Counted from the stretch's first letter, positions 24,501-33,288 are shown. The stretch: DNA of 64,000 nt from Paenibacillus sp. H1-7 (GCF_022354825.1 NZ_CP031168.1:4341501-4405500); one strand, 5' to 3'. The notes: generated by a model not told the origin, from the sequence alone. Program-made: numbers and translations.

Positions 24501-25790
24501 ATGATAAGAAAGAGCTATGCTTGGATGATGGCAGCGGCAGTCGGATCCTTACTAACTGGGTGTGAAGGGGGATCAGGCAAAGAACCGTCCGCGGGCGTCG
24601 AGAACCGCCAGCTGGAACCGGTCACTTTGAAGCTGTATCAGAGCGGAAATTATTTGTCAGCGCAAGATTTTAACGATCTGATCCAAGAGCCGCTGAAAAA
24701 GAAGTACCCGCACATAACGATCGAGAACGTCGTCACCAAAAACGATTTGCCTGCACTGATCGCCGCCGGAGAACCAGCTGACTTTTTCGTTACATGGAAC
24801 GGTAATATGGCAAGTTATAAAGACTTGGGCGTATATGAAGATATGACCGCTCCGGCCAAAAAACAACAATTGGATTTGGCGCGATTCGATCCCCAGGCGT
24901 TAGATGCGATCCGGTCAGTATCGGATCAAGGCGAGCTGTACGCTTTCCCGTACTCGGCCAATTTGAATGCGCTTTACTATAACAAGGACATATTCGACAA
25001 ATTCGGTGTACCTTATCCGAAGGACGGCATGACATGGGAGGACACCATTGCCATAGCGGCCAAATTGACCCGCGCGGATAACGGCGTTCAGTATAAAGGC
25101 CTGGATGTCGACGGCGTGGCCCGCTTGACCTTTCCGCTTTCACTAACCAACGTCGACGTGAAAACGAATAAGGCTGCTGTCAACAGCGAGTCTTTCAAAA
25201 AAGCGTTCGATATCGGCAAGCAAATATACTCGATACCAGGCAATACCTTGGATAAAGGCGGGGCTGCATCCTGGAACCGGTTCATCAAAGATAAGACGAC
25301 GGCGATGATCGCGACCGTGAACTTGTTTTTGCGATTCAAGGAAAATCCAGAGCTGAATTGGGACGTCGCTCAATTCCCCAGCTACAAGGACAAGCCGAAC
25401 GTCTACGGTATGTATGACCTGCACGTCGTAATCCCTCTCAAAACAAGCAAGCATCGAGACGACCAGCTTCGTGTCATGGAAGTGCTGTTCTCCGAAGAAG
25501 TGCAGACGACCATGGTCAAAAAGACGGCGAAAGTGTCCGTATTGAAAGATCCGAAATATGCCCAATTGTTCGGACAAGATATCCCTGAGCTCAAGGGTAA
25601 AAATATAGCCGGAATATTCAAAAGCAAACCGGCGCCGTCTCCCGCCTTCTCGATACACGAATCCAAAGCTAGCGGCCTGTTGAATACGGAGTATGAACAT
25701 GTAATGAACAACACGAAGGACGTCAATACCGCGCTACGGGATGCGGAACAAAGCATCAACCAATACATTTTGACGCAAGCTGGCAAGTAG
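24501..25790 (+). CDS. ABC transporter solute-binding lipoprotein (sugar type)
   Basis: The 429-residue product has a lipoprotein signal (lipobox LTGC, Cys 21). The family-1 extracellular binding-protein fold follows: VTLKLYQSGNYLSAQDFNDL, then ADFFVTWNGN, then ALYYNKDIFDKFGVPYPKDG with MTWEDTIAIA. It would capture a carbohydrate or related solute at the cell surface for an ABC importer. AGAGGAGGAG precedes ATG 24501. No permease or ATPase gene lies nearby, so it is an orphan here. The partner gene is a glycerophosphodiesterase, so a glycerophosphodiester or sugar-phosphate ligand is possible but unproven. Confidence 0.8.
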   Translation: MIRKSYAWMMAAAVGSLLTGCEGGSGKEPSAGVENRQLEPVTLKLYQSGNYLSAQDFNDLIQEPLKKKYPHITIENVVTKNDLPALIAAGEPADFFVTWNGNMASYKDLGVYEDMTAPAKKQQLDLARFDPQALDAIRSVSDQGELYAFPYSANLNALYYNKDIFDKFGVPYPKDGMTWEDTIAIAAKLTRADNGVQYKGLDVDGVARLTFPLSLTNVDVKTNKAAVNSESFKKAFDIGKQIYSIPGNTLDKGGAASWNRFIKDKTTAMIATVNLFLRFKENPELNWDVAQFPSYKDKPNVYGMYDLHVVIPLKTSKHRDDQLRVMEVLFSEEVQTTMVKKTAKVSVLKDPKYAQLFGQDIPELKGKNIAGIFKSKPAPSPAFSIHESKASGLLNTEYEHVMNNTKDVNTALRDAEQSINQYILTQAGK

Positions 25791-25815
25791 TCTATTTACA
25801 AAAGGTGGGAACCCA

Positions 25816-26559
25816 ATGAAGGCACCGAAATATATCGCGCATCGGGGACTGAGCATGCACGCTCCGGAAAACACGGTCCCATCGTTCGAACTGGCCGGCC
25901 GTTCCGGTTTCTGGGGGATCGAATGCGATACGTACTGCACGACCGACGGTCGTTGGATCGTTCATCACGATCGGACGGTCGACCGGATGACTGATGGGAG
26001 CGGGATGGTAAAAGATTTTACATTCAAGGAAATCCGCAAGCTAAACATCGTGGGGGGGCATTGCATCGAAGCGTATCCCGGTCTGCAAATCCCTACATTG
26101 GAGGAAGTGCTGGCCGTAAGCGAATCATACGGTATGCATGTGTTTATAGAAATCGAACAATTTCATCGCGATACGGATCTGGAGCGGCTCGTGCAGCTTG
26201 TCGGCCAATGTGGTATGCTCGCACAGTGCAGTTTCATCTGCTTTAATGCCGACGATCTGAATAAAGTACGAATGATTGACGGCGATGTGCAGCTCGGTTA
26301 CTTATCCGCTAAAGCGCCCGCCGCCGCAGACATGGAGCTCGTCCGACGATTGAAGCTGTCGTTTCTGAATTACTCCTACAAAACTGCTACGCCTGAGGAA
26401 GTAAGAAAGCTTTCAGAGACGGGGATCGATATATCCCTATGGACGATTAACGATAGGCAAGAAGCATTGCCATACATAGAGGCAGGGGCCACCTATGTTA
26501 CGACGGATACGATTTTAACGGATAATGGATTTCAGCCGGATAAACAGTACTTCCCCTAG
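25816..26559 (+). CDS. glycerophosphodiester phosphodiesterase
   Basis: The 247-residue protein carries the GDPD signatures: AHRGLSMHAPENT (residues 8-20, catalytic His and Arg), then GIECDTYCT with the metal-binding Glu/Asp, then VHHDRTVDRMT with the second His. Near the C-terminus VSLWT-like SLWTINDRQEA completes the TIM barrel. It hydrolyses glycerophosphodiesters to glycerol-3-phosphate and an alcohol. There is no signal peptide, so it is cytoplasmic. It is 25 nt downstream of the binding protein with AAAGGTGGG as ribosome site, forming a two-gene operon. Confidence 0.85.
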   Translation: MKAPKYIAHRGLSMHAPENTVPSFELAGRSGFWGIECDTYCTTDGRWIVHHDRTVDRMTDGSGMVKDFTFKEIRKLNIVGGHCIEAYPGLQIPTLEEVLAVSESYGMHVFIEIEQFHRDTDLERLVQLVGQCGMLAQCSFICFNADDLNKVRMIDGDVQLGYLSAKAPAAADMELVRRLKLSFLNYSYKTATPEEVRKLSETGIDISLWTINDRQEALPYIEAGATYVTTDTILTDNGFQPDKQYFP

Positions 26560-26713
26560 TAGAGTGCTTTCCTTAGTAAAAGCTGATTTGAATATTGCAT
26601 TAAGATACTCCAGCTATGCAGGATTAGCTATTTTGTTATTGGCTTGCCCCCGACTCTATTCGCGTGGATATTACCAAAGAAGGAAGTGAGTCTTTAACAG
26701 AACCCGGTAAAGC

Positions 26714-27955
26714 TCATCTCTTGTGTGAATGGATATGTTTTTCCCGCCTCAGATGCAGCAGCATCAGGATCGCTGATCCCGCAAAGGCACCAGATACGAG
26801 CCATACGGGAATTCGCGGATCGAGATTGTACGCCCACCCGCCGATAATACCAGCCGGAGACGTCAGGAGCAGGATAAGCACGGACAACATGGAGAACATC
26901 TTCGCCCGCTTCTCGTCGTCGATCGCGTTCTGCACGGCGGCTTCCAGATAAGGCGAGCTGATCATCAGCCCCACCGCCGCCAAAATCGTGCTCAACCCGA
27001 TCCAGACTAAATTGGATGTTGGCCACAGTACAAGCATCACATTGGAGATTACCGACAGGATGAACCCCGCCATCATGGAGCGGTTCGCCATATGCTCGGG
27101 AATCTTAGGCATCAGTAGCCACAGGGTTAGCAACATGATGACCGAGGACAACGCCGGGAAAAGCGATATCAACCCACTCCTCACATGAAGATAATCAGCC
27201 ATGTAGAGCGATAGATACGTCGTTTTCATTGTGGCCTGGAAATTGAACAGGATATATACGCTGAAGATAAGCACGAGCGATTTTCTCAATAAAATGTCGC
27301 GGATCGCCCCTCCATAATCGATCAGGCTTTCCTTCAGGCCGAGCTCGCGGGTCTCCCGCATTTTTCTCAGTCCGATTTCAGTCTCGCGCGTCGTCAGATG
27401 CCGTCCCACGAACTGGAAGGTCATCATCAGAAACGCCAGCACATACATGATGCGGACGCCCGGCACCAAGCCGTAATAGTCCACCAGCAGCCCGCCGAGG
27501 GGGGCGAACAAGCCGCCGATTACGCTAATAATCTGCAGTAGCGTGAATACATAGGTCCGATCGGCAGGCTTCGTGTCCTCGACGATCAGGCAGTAAAACG
27601 CCGTATGAGGCACCCGCTGAAATCCGTTGATGAGCGCGGCGGTTAGGAAGAACCTCACGTTTTGCGAAACTGCCCACAGGATCGTCGCCAGACTCCAGCT
27701 GAGCAGGTCAAAATATAAAATGGCCGATTTGCGTCCCATCCGATCGGTCAAATAACCGCTGATAAACGAAGAAAACACCTGGACGACCAATCCGATGGTG
27801 GTGATCCACCCGATGCTAGTCTCGGTGATGCCGAGCTCGAACATATACAATGAGGCATATGTACTCACCATACTGTACGGAATGAGAAAACATGGTTCAA
27901 AAGCCAAGCAGCCTCTGCTGTTTCCCTTTAAACGCTGGAATAATAGACGCGACAT
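26714..27955 (-). CDS. MFS transporter
   Basis: The 413-residue protein has about 12 membrane segments and the loop-2/3 motif GYLTDRMGRKSAILYFD (about residues 63-79). The N-terminal RLKGNSRGCLAFEPCFLIPY is shared with a Bacillus/Paenibacillus MFS group of unknown substrate. ATG 27955 was chosen for its GGAGG site; the open frame extends further upstream without one. It is convergent with the GDPD gene. No regulator is adjacent. Confidence 0.8.
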   Translation of the reverse strand: MSRLLFQRLKGNSRGCLAFEPCFLIPYSMVSTYASLYMFELGITETSIGWITTIGLVVQVFSSFISGYLTDRMGRKSAILYFDLLSWSLATILWAVSQNVRFFLTAALINGFQRVPHTAFYCLIVEDTKPADRTYVFTLLQIISVIGGLFAPLGGLLVDYYGLVPGVRIMYVLAFLMMTFQFVGRHLTTRETEIGLRKMRETRELGLKESLIDYGGAIRDILLRKSLVLIFSVYILFNFQATMKTTYLSLYMADYLHVRSGLISLFPALSSVIMLLTLWLLMPKIPEHMANRSMMAGFILSVISNVMLVLWPTSNLVWIGLSTILAAVGLMISSPYLEAAVQNAIDDEKRAKMFSMLSVLILLLTSPAGIIGGWAYNLDPRIPVWLVSGAFAGSAILMLLHLRREKHIHSHKR

Positions 27956-28235
27956 ACATTTCCTCCGGATTGATGAATGAAATAAAGCAAAGTGGGGCCG
28001 TTGAAAAACTATGGTGAGAGCGGTCACCAACACCTACAATAGCTGGATATGGTAGAGATCGTTTGTCGATACGTACCACTGGGGGTAGATAAAACTCTGT
28101 CAGAGGAATGAATGCCTCTTTCGAATCCTCAAATACATTGAGGCTGAATTTACTGTTCACTCCTTCCGGATAGTATACAAAACGAAGCCATTTCTTTCCC
28201 TCCTCCCCATCTTCATCTTCGTAAAAAGTGGACAT
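27956..28235 (-). other. possible gene remnant upstream of the MFS gene
   Basis: An open frame starting MSTFYEDEDGEEGKKWLRFV has protein-like composition for about 90 codons, then runs into the MFS start in another frame. It could be the head of a gene truncated by fusion. The bases from 28236 to 28387 show no gene. Confidence 0.25.
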
Positions 28236-28387
28236 TTCCGTTTTCTAAAACGTTGCTCTCTCTAACTCGGAAACCTCTTAACCGTCCTAATGTCCCATAA
28301 ATTCCTTAGAAGCACAGTATTAAAAAAACATAAAAGCTGGGCATAGTTACGTGCTGCCATTTTCGGGTCTGTGCTAAGAGTATTTTT

Positions 28388-28468
28388 TGGGGTAGCTCAA
28401 CGCGGCTGCCGATCCATGCCGGCAGCCGCCTCTCTGTTTTTATGGAGCTATCGTACCCGTTAACGTAA
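28388..28468. repeat. CCCGTTAG element, complete
   Basis: A shortened left end (GGTAGCTCAACG), the perfect 10-bp stem GCGGCTGCCG/CGGCAGCCGC (28402-28429) and the right end ATCGTACCCGTTAACGTAA are present. Confidence 0.8.
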
Positions 28469-28529
28469 AAATACTTCTGATCATTCCTAGGAACTAGGTT
28501 ACAGCAATTGACCCGCCATAGAAACGCGA

Positions 28530-29321
28530 TTACTTAAACTGCAAATATGGAGGCTCCGCACCATTTCCTCCTTTGGCTCCCATGCTTCCGCGGTTGACCT
28601 CATAGATCATCTGATATTGACCGTTTTCTTCACCTTTATGCCAACGTTCCGTGAACACCACATTATAAGTCTCCTTCCGGGCCGTTTCCTCTACTTTCGT
28701 TTCCCGCTCAACGTCATAGCCGCCAATTTTCAACTTAACTTGGCCCTCTTCTTTGGGAAACCGGTCAATAGTAGTGCCGTTACCGGAAGTGGCAAATTGT
28801 ACAGCATCTTTTGCCGTAAATGGCGGCTTTGGCGGTGATGTCGCATAGATCGCACCAGCGATGAGAACAAACAGGAGAACAGGGACAGTGAAGGAGATCA
28901 ATCGGGCTTTTATCTTAAGGCTCGGGATGGCACGAACGATGATTCGATCGCAACAGAAGAAAAGGATAGCTGCGACTCCCCCCATGATGCTGAAAAGTGA
29001 AGATTGAAGTACGAAGCCACAGCAAAACCCAAATGCGACATGAAGCAAACCGGATACTAACACCTCACCTGGGCCTTTCACTTTTAACCTCGCCGCAGCT
29101 GCTTCGAGGAGAGAAGAAACTAGACTTCCGTAGAGAAAGATGGTGGGAACTGCGTATAACGCAATCATGAAAACCCAAGACATATAATTTCCAGCCGCGT
29201 TCCAGTTGGCTCCTCCTAACACTATGTTAGGAAAGGACACCCAAAGAACAATTGCCCAGGAAGTAAAATAAGCGACTACCAGCTTGCGAACAAGCATCTG
29301 CCGTAAGTCCGACTGCGTCAA
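28530..29321 (-). CDS. multi-pass membrane hypothetical protein
   Basis: The product of 263 residues has about six membrane segments (for example VAYFTSWAIVLWVSF and FTVPVLLFVLIAGAIYA) followed by an extracytoplasmic C-terminal domain of about 90 residues (GGYDVERETKVEETARKETY). TTG 29321 has GGGGTG 6 nt upstream and is preferred; the open frame continues to 29420 only by translating the next CCCGTTAG element. No family is recognised. It is the single gene between two such elements. Confidence 0.6.
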   Translation of the reverse strand: MTQSDLRQMLVRKLVVAYFTSWAIVLWVSFPNIVLGGANWNAAGNYMSWVFMIALYAVPTIFLYGSLVSSLLEAAAARLKVKGPGEVLVSGLLHVAFGFCCGFVLQSSLFSIMGGVAAILFFCCDRIIVRAIPSLKIKARLISFTVPVLLFVLIAGAIYATSPPKPPFTAKDAVQFATSGNGTTIDRFPKEEGQVKLKIGGYDVERETKVEETARKETYNVVFTERWHKGEENGQYQMIYEVNRGSMGAKGGNGAEPPYLQFK

Positions 29322-29389
29322 AAGATCACCCCATGAAAAGCTGCTAAAATAATAGTCTTTCAAAATAAATATATAATTGTTTTTTGAAG

Positions 29390-29468
29390 GAAACTGCCCG
29401 TTACCTCCACAAACGAACAAAGGACGCCTCGTAGGAGCTCCTCCACTATCGTACCCATTAGTTCAATC
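29390..29468. repeat. CCCGTTAG element, complete
   Basis: The left end AACTGCCCGTTACCTCCAC, a decayed stem (GGACGCC ... GGAGCTCC) and the right end ATCGTACCCATTAGTTCAA are in order. The right end abuts the stop of the next gene. Confidence 0.75.
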
Positions 29469-30126
29469 AGTTACCAGCATACCCCAATACCTTTCCTTTG
29501 ATAGTGGCAACAGGCAAAGGACCAAAGATTTGACTGTCAATACTTCTCCACCACGTATCACCCATAACAAAGAGATGCCCTTCAGGAACTTTAACCTTAT
29601 CCATTCCCATGTTAAAGTATTCTTTCATGGTCTTCAGGCATGAATCACCGCATTGAGCTGAACCTGGCTTATTGACTGTCTTAAAATACTCTTCTTCTTC
29701 GAGTCCCCAACTGAGAGCCTTACCATAGTAGGTATCTAACCTTTTATCATTAACATAAACTTTGCCTTTTTTTATTTCAATTTCTTCCCCTGGAAGAGCT
29801 ATAACCCTTGCAATATTATACTCGGGCGGATTTAGTTGTGGATATTTGTTATTATCAATTTTAGGTGTTTTATAGTAAATCACATCGCCTCGATTAATAT
29901 CGTTTTGATTGAAATAGTTCGGGTCGACAGCTATTTTTCCTTTGTCTTTGGAGTTATATTCTAAGTTCCTACGTACCATTCCATCGTTATGATTTTCAAT
30001 AGCGATAAGGTCCTGTGTCATTACAACTGTCTTTGGCGACTCTTGAGTGATTAAATCAGTAATGCTGTACTCTTCGCAACCTATAACGAATAGAGAAAGG
30101 AATACAATCGCAATTGATTTCTTCAT
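29467..30126 (-). CDS. signal peptidase I-like lipoprotein lacking the catalytic dyad
   Basis: The 219-residue protein aligns with S26 signal peptidases: RVIALPGEEIEIKKGKVYVN (box D) and GDTWWRSIDSQIFGPLP (box E, normally GDNR-x-x-S-x-DSR). Two key residues appear changed. The box-B Ser-Met is Gly-Met (ENHNDGMVRRN), and the catalytic Lys before the box-D Arg (usually K-R-I/V) is Ala (NIARVI). The N-terminus is a lipoprotein signal (VIGC, Cys 17) instead of a membrane anchor. It is thus predicted to be an inactive or altered peptidase on the outer membrane face. It is a single cassette-like gene whose stop lies 3-6 nt from a CCCGTTAG right end. Confidence 0.7.
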   Translation of the reverse strand: MKKSIAIVFLSLFVIGCEEYSITDLITQESPKTVVMTQDLIAIENHNDGMVRRNLEYNSKDKGKIAVDPNYFNQNDINRGDVIYYKTPKIDNNKYPQLNPPEYNIARVIALPGEEIEIKKGKVYVNDKRLDTYYGKALSWGLEEEEYFKTVNKPGSAQCGDSCLKTMKEYFNMGMDKVKVPEGHLFVMGDTWWRSIDSQIFGPLPVATIKGKVLGYAGN

Positions 30127-30250
30127 TGAGAGTCCCCCTTACTTTCATAATTCTCATTAATACGGAGTGTTCCTCAGTAAACCCCAATAATTTCCTGAAC
30201 ATCTGTTATTATCAGAAATGTTCAATCCTTAAAGAAAATGAAAACGAATG

Positions 30251-30272
30251 GCGTTAATCTGCCCGAATGTTA
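30251..30272. repeat. CCCGTTAG left-type end fused to a gene end
   Basis: GTTAATCTGCCCGAATGTTA is a decayed left end. It encodes the final residues (NIRAD) and stop of the gene at 30254. Confidence 0.45.
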
Positions 30273-30661
30273 AAATAATATTTCCTCAAAATCTCGTCCA
30301 CTGCCCAAAAAATGAATGAAATAATTGTGGAGGCAACTAAGAAATATAGGTCGAACATATTGAATTCAGTTAGATAAAATCTTGAATCAAGAACCATAAT
30401 TAAACAAATTCCAAAAAATAAATGAACAATTAATGAAAAGAATTCTCTTCTTTTGCCCCTAACCTGATTGTTTAATATATCGGAAAGCATTGATATAGGA
30501 ATCCCGTATATAAGTGTAACTGGGATTGCAATTATATAAGTAAAGATTAACCCAGGTATTTCCTTTATTGTACTTTCTTCTATGAGCATAAAACAAATTC
30601 CCACAATCGGAGCAGATATTATAATGGTACAAATAAAAGCCAATAATTTTCTTTTAAACAC
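30254..30661 (-). CDS. four-helix membrane hypothetical protein
   Basis: The 135-residue product has four membrane segments and short loops (KRKLLAFICTIIISAPIVGI near the start; VHLFFGICLIMVLDSRFYL and ASTIISFIFWAVDEILRKYY later). No family is recognised. The last codons and TAA come from a CCCGTTAG left-type end, so the original C-terminus may have been replaced. Confidence 0.55.
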   Translation of the reverse strand: MFKRKLLAFICTIIISAPIVGICFMLIEESTIKEIPGLIFTYIIAIPVTLIYGIPISMLSDILNNQVRGKRREFFSLIVHLFFGICLIMVLDSRFYLTEFNMFDLYFLVASTIISFIFWAVDEILRKYYFNIRAD

Positions 30662-30877
30662 ATAATTCCCACCTTACACATTCATCTTTTAAGCAATGTT
30701 ATTCAGCTAACCTGAAAAATACCGATTCAGAATGTAGTTCATCAAAGACAAGGCAGTACTTTCCATATTTAACGGCTGTAATCAAGGTTTTGTTGCTGTA
30801 AACTGCCATAGATCAATGAAAAAAAATGCCCCATAGCAACGGGCTACAGGGCTAAGGTTTTTATTTAAAACAGTCTT

Positions 30878-31091
30878 GGACAAGATCTTGCATCATTAAA
30901 ATAAAAAAGCCGCGATATTGGGGCTGTTGACAAATGGTACAACACATTTGAAAGATACAACATATAGAAATTAAAACCCAGATGATCCACTATATTTTGA
31001 GGTGGATCATCTGCGCTTTATCTAGAAGAAGACTTTGTCAACAGCCCCCTATTCACGGCTTCTAATGGATGAATGTCCTTGTCCCCCGACA
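30878..31091. repeat. GACAAGAACTT-family palindrome split by a nested element
   Basis: The left end GGACAAGATCTTGCATCATT with AAAAAAGCCGCG (to 30913) and the right part CACGGC with GGATGAATGTCCTTGTCCCC ending CCGACA (to 31091) are the two halves of one element. They are separated by the 129-bp nested element at 30920-31048, which interrupts the central hairpin. Confidence 0.7.
30920..31048. mobile_element. 129-bp MITE with GGGGCTGTTGACAAA inverted repeats
   Basis: Perfect 15-bp terminal inverted repeats (30920-30934 and 31034-31048) enclose a strong internal hairpin (AGATGATCCAC/GTGGATCATCT). TATT flanks both sides imperfectly and may be the target duplication. The ends resemble those of IS1182-like elements; no coding capacity is present, so it must have been moved in trans. 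Confidence 0.75.
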
Positions 31092-31200
31092 ATATCACGA
31101 CGCAACCAAGCGTGAGGCGGTGGGGGTAAGACCAGTCCGCCCAATGAGCAGTCGTGTTTTTTGCTCTTTGTATAATAGTTTCGTGCGGCGTCTTAGAGCT

Positions 31201-32151
31201 TCATTTACATTCGATGATACCCAGCGGATTAGGTGTTTCCGTCAACGCGGCACACGCTGCGAGCCAGGCGGGGTCTTCAGGGTAGAGCGCTGTACGGAGA
31301 TAGGACCAGACGAGCGCTCGCAGCGCAGCCACGCGCTCGGGGTTTTCGTCGGTCGTTTCCTTCGCGTCGTACGCGGCTACCCCGCCTAGCCCATGCTCCG
31401 CTCCGAACAGCGTCAGCAGGCATTTGGGGCCGGGGCTCAGGAAGTACGCATCAGAGCGCCAATCCTTGCGATCGGAAAACGCGGGGCTCCAGTCGTTATC
31501 ACCCACGACGACGAGGGCTGGCGTTGTCATTGTGGCGAAGCTAGTTGTCTTCAAGACTGGGTAGTGCTCGGTTGCGAACGCACCGAGGTCCTCACCTTTG
31601 CCTGGCGCAGCCAACAGTACACCCACCTTGATCCGAGGGTCGGCCAGATTCACTTCCGTCCCGTCGACCGGATCAGTAACCCCCTGACCACACATCATGC
31701 CTACCGTATGCCCGCCCATTGAATGCCCGACTGCGGCGATCCGGCTTCGGTCTATGCGCCCACCGAGCCCCGGAACAGCAGCCTCGATCTGGTCAAGGTG
31801 ATCGAGAATGTAGCGCATGTCCTCGGCTCGGGACCGCCAAAACAACGGTGCCTCTGGGTTATACGATTCACGCAGGCCCAGCGCCTTCGAGTCCAAGTGA
31901 GTGGGCTGGATAACGACGAAGCCGTGAGCTGCCCAGAAGTTTGCGAGGGGCCCGTAGCCGTGTAGGGATGACACGAAGTTCGAAGGCCCATGGCCGTGCG
32001 ATAGAAGAATCACGGGCAGGTCGCTCCCCGTCGAGGGCGCGGAGACCTTGATCTGCAAATCCACAATCCGACCCGGGACCGAAAGCACAACAATAACAGG
32101 AGTGGAATCGTTGACAGGAATACCGGCAGCTTCAGTGAACGGCTTGCTCAT
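31201..32151 (-). CDS. alpha/beta hydrolase (dienelactone hydrolase/PAF-acetylhydrolase type)
   Basis: The 316-residue hydrolase has an oxyanion-region strand (LPVILLSHGHG), the nucleophile elbow GHSMGG (Ser), a probable acid Asp in VVVGDNDWS and a catalytic His in GAEHGLGG. It acts on ester or lactone bonds; the substrate is unknown. No signal peptide is seen, so it is cytoplasmic. ATG 32151 has AAGGGAG at good spacing; ATG 32181 behind AAGGAG is an alternative. It is a tandem paralogue of the gene at 32260 (shared WAAHGFVVIQPTHLDS and TTDENPERVA), and the two probably form an operon under the divergent MarR regulator. Confidence 0.8.
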   Translation of the reverse strand: MSKPFTEAAGIPVNDSTPVIVVLSVPGRIVDLQIKVSAPSTGSDLPVILLSHGHGPSNFVSSLHGYGPLANFWAAHGFVVIQPTHLDSKALGLRESYNPEAPLFWRSRAEDMRYILDHLDQIEAAVPGLGGRIDRSRIAAVGHSMGGHTVGMMCGQGVTDPVDGTEVNLADPRIKVGVLLAAPGKGEDLGAFATEHYPVLKTTSFATMTTPALVVVGDNDWSPAFSDRKDWRSDAYFLSPGPKCLLTLFGAEHGLGGVAAYDAKETTDENPERVAALRALVWSYLRTALYPEDPAWLAACAALTETPNPLGIIECK

Positions 32152-32203
32152 GGAACGCTCTCCCTTTGGATTAGCCTGCATTAGTAACACTCTCCTTTTT
32201 TTA

Positions 32204-32229
32204 GGACCATCCTATTTTTAGGATGGTCC
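32204..32229. other. perfect 10-bp inverted repeat between the two hydrolase genes
   Basis: GGACCATCCT and AGGATGGTCC are separated by a six-base AT loop. There is no T tail in the direction of the hydrolase genes, so it is either an RNA hairpin limiting read-through or processing, or a protein-binding palindrome. Confidence 0.5.
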
Positions 32230-32259
32230 CTTCTTTGAGATCGCTGTGAACAATTATTC

Positions 32260-33180
32260 TTACTTGGATTCAATTCGGCCTAACGGATTGGTACTCTCTT
32301 CCAGAGTTTTGCGGGCTTCTATCCAGCTGGAATTGTCGAGGCCGAGCGCATCGCGAAGGTACGACCACGTAAGCTGCCGGAGCAAAGCAACTCGTTCGGG
32401 GTTCTCGTCCGTCGTCTCCGCGACGTTGTACCCGGAGATTCCGCCAAGTATATGTTCTGCCCCAAAGAGGGTGAGCAGGCTCTTGCTGCCCGGGCTCAGG
32501 AAGTAGGGGTCCGTGAACCAGTCAGGTCCCCGAGTGGACAGGTGGGATTGGTCATGATCCCCCGCGACCACAAGAGTCGGCGTCCTCATCTCAGAGAAGC
32601 TCGGGTGCATGAATGGGAAGTGCTCTGCCGCGAACGGAGTCAAGTCAGCTCCACCAAGGCCAGTCGTGGAAAGCAATACGCCCGCCTTGATCCGCGAGTC
32701 GGACATGTCCTCTCCCGGTTCGCCATTGGCATCGAGGACTCGCGCGCCGAGCAGCATGCTCACCGTTTGGCCTCCCCAGGAGTGTCCGGCTGCGGCAATA
32801 CGGCTTCGGTCGAGACGTCCGCTGAGGCCTGGAACGGAAGCTTCAATAAGATCAAGTTGGTCAAGGATGAGCTTCAGGTCTTCGACGCGGAAACGCCAAA
32901 TCAGTGGTGTACGGGGATCGTCAGGGGGAAGATTCAGCGTCCTCGAGTCGAGATGGGTGGGTTGAATGACCACGAAGCCGTGAGCAGCCCAGTAGTCGAC
33001 TAACGGACCGTAGCTGTCCATCGACCAACCAAAGCCTTGCGAGAAAATAATAATAGGCAATTGGCTACCCGTCGCTGGCGCTGATACCCGCACTTGCAAA
33101 TCCTCACCACGACCCGGGGCCGATAGTACTACCGGCTTAAACGAGATAACTGGAGTAGACGTACTTACGTTCATTTGCAT
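32260..33180 (-). CDS. alpha/beta hydrolase, tandem paralogue
   Basis: The 306-residue protein shows the same hydrolase plan as its neighbour: LPIIIFSQGFG, the nucleophile elbow GHSWGG, the Asp region VVAGDHDQS and the His region GAEHILGG. AAGGAAC lies 9 nt before ATG 33180. It is the first gene of the hydrolase pair, divergent from the MarR gene, with two near-identical palindromes in the shared promoter region. The pair probably arose by tandem duplication and diverged; a detoxification or aromatic-ester role would match MarR control but is inferred. Confidence 0.8.
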   Translation of the reverse strand: MQMNVSTSTPVISFKPVVLSAPGRGEDLQVRVSAPATGSQLPIIIFSQGFGWSMDSYGPLVDYWAAHGFVVIQPTHLDSRTLNLPPDDPRTPLIWRFRVEDLKLILDQLDLIEASVPGLSGRLDRSRIAAAGHSWGGQTVSMLLGARVLDANGEPGEDMSDSRIKAGVLLSTTGLGGADLTPFAAEHFPFMHPSFSEMRTPTLVVAGDHDQSHLSTRGPDWFTDPYFLSPGSKSLLTLFGAEHILGGISGYNVAETTDENPERVALLRQLTWSYLRDALGLDNSSWIEARKTLEESTNPLGRIESK

Positions 33181-33219
33181 AATAGATGTTCCTTTCTTGG
33201 TCTTCTCAGCATTAGTCTA

Positions 33220-33282
33220 GTTGACGTATCAACCTCAAACAACAGTATCATATTGTAGTTGACGCGTCAACCATGCTATAAT
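33220..33282. promoter_or_regulatory. divergent promoter region with two MarR-type operators
   Basis: The palindrome GTTGACGCGTCAAC (33258-33271) and its variant GTTGACGTATCAAC (33220-33233) have centres 38 bp apart. A -35 TTGTAG (33253-33258) and -10 TATAAT (33277-33282), 18 bp apart, serve the MarR gene, with the second operator inside the spacer. The first site is positioned to control the hydrolase genes. Confidence 0.8.
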
Positions 33283-33288
33283 GATTCC

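Noticed and set aside
29322..29420. N-terminal extension of the membrane protein at 28530
   Set aside because: The extension starts inside a CCCGTTAG element and lacks a ribosome site, whereas TTG 29321 has one.
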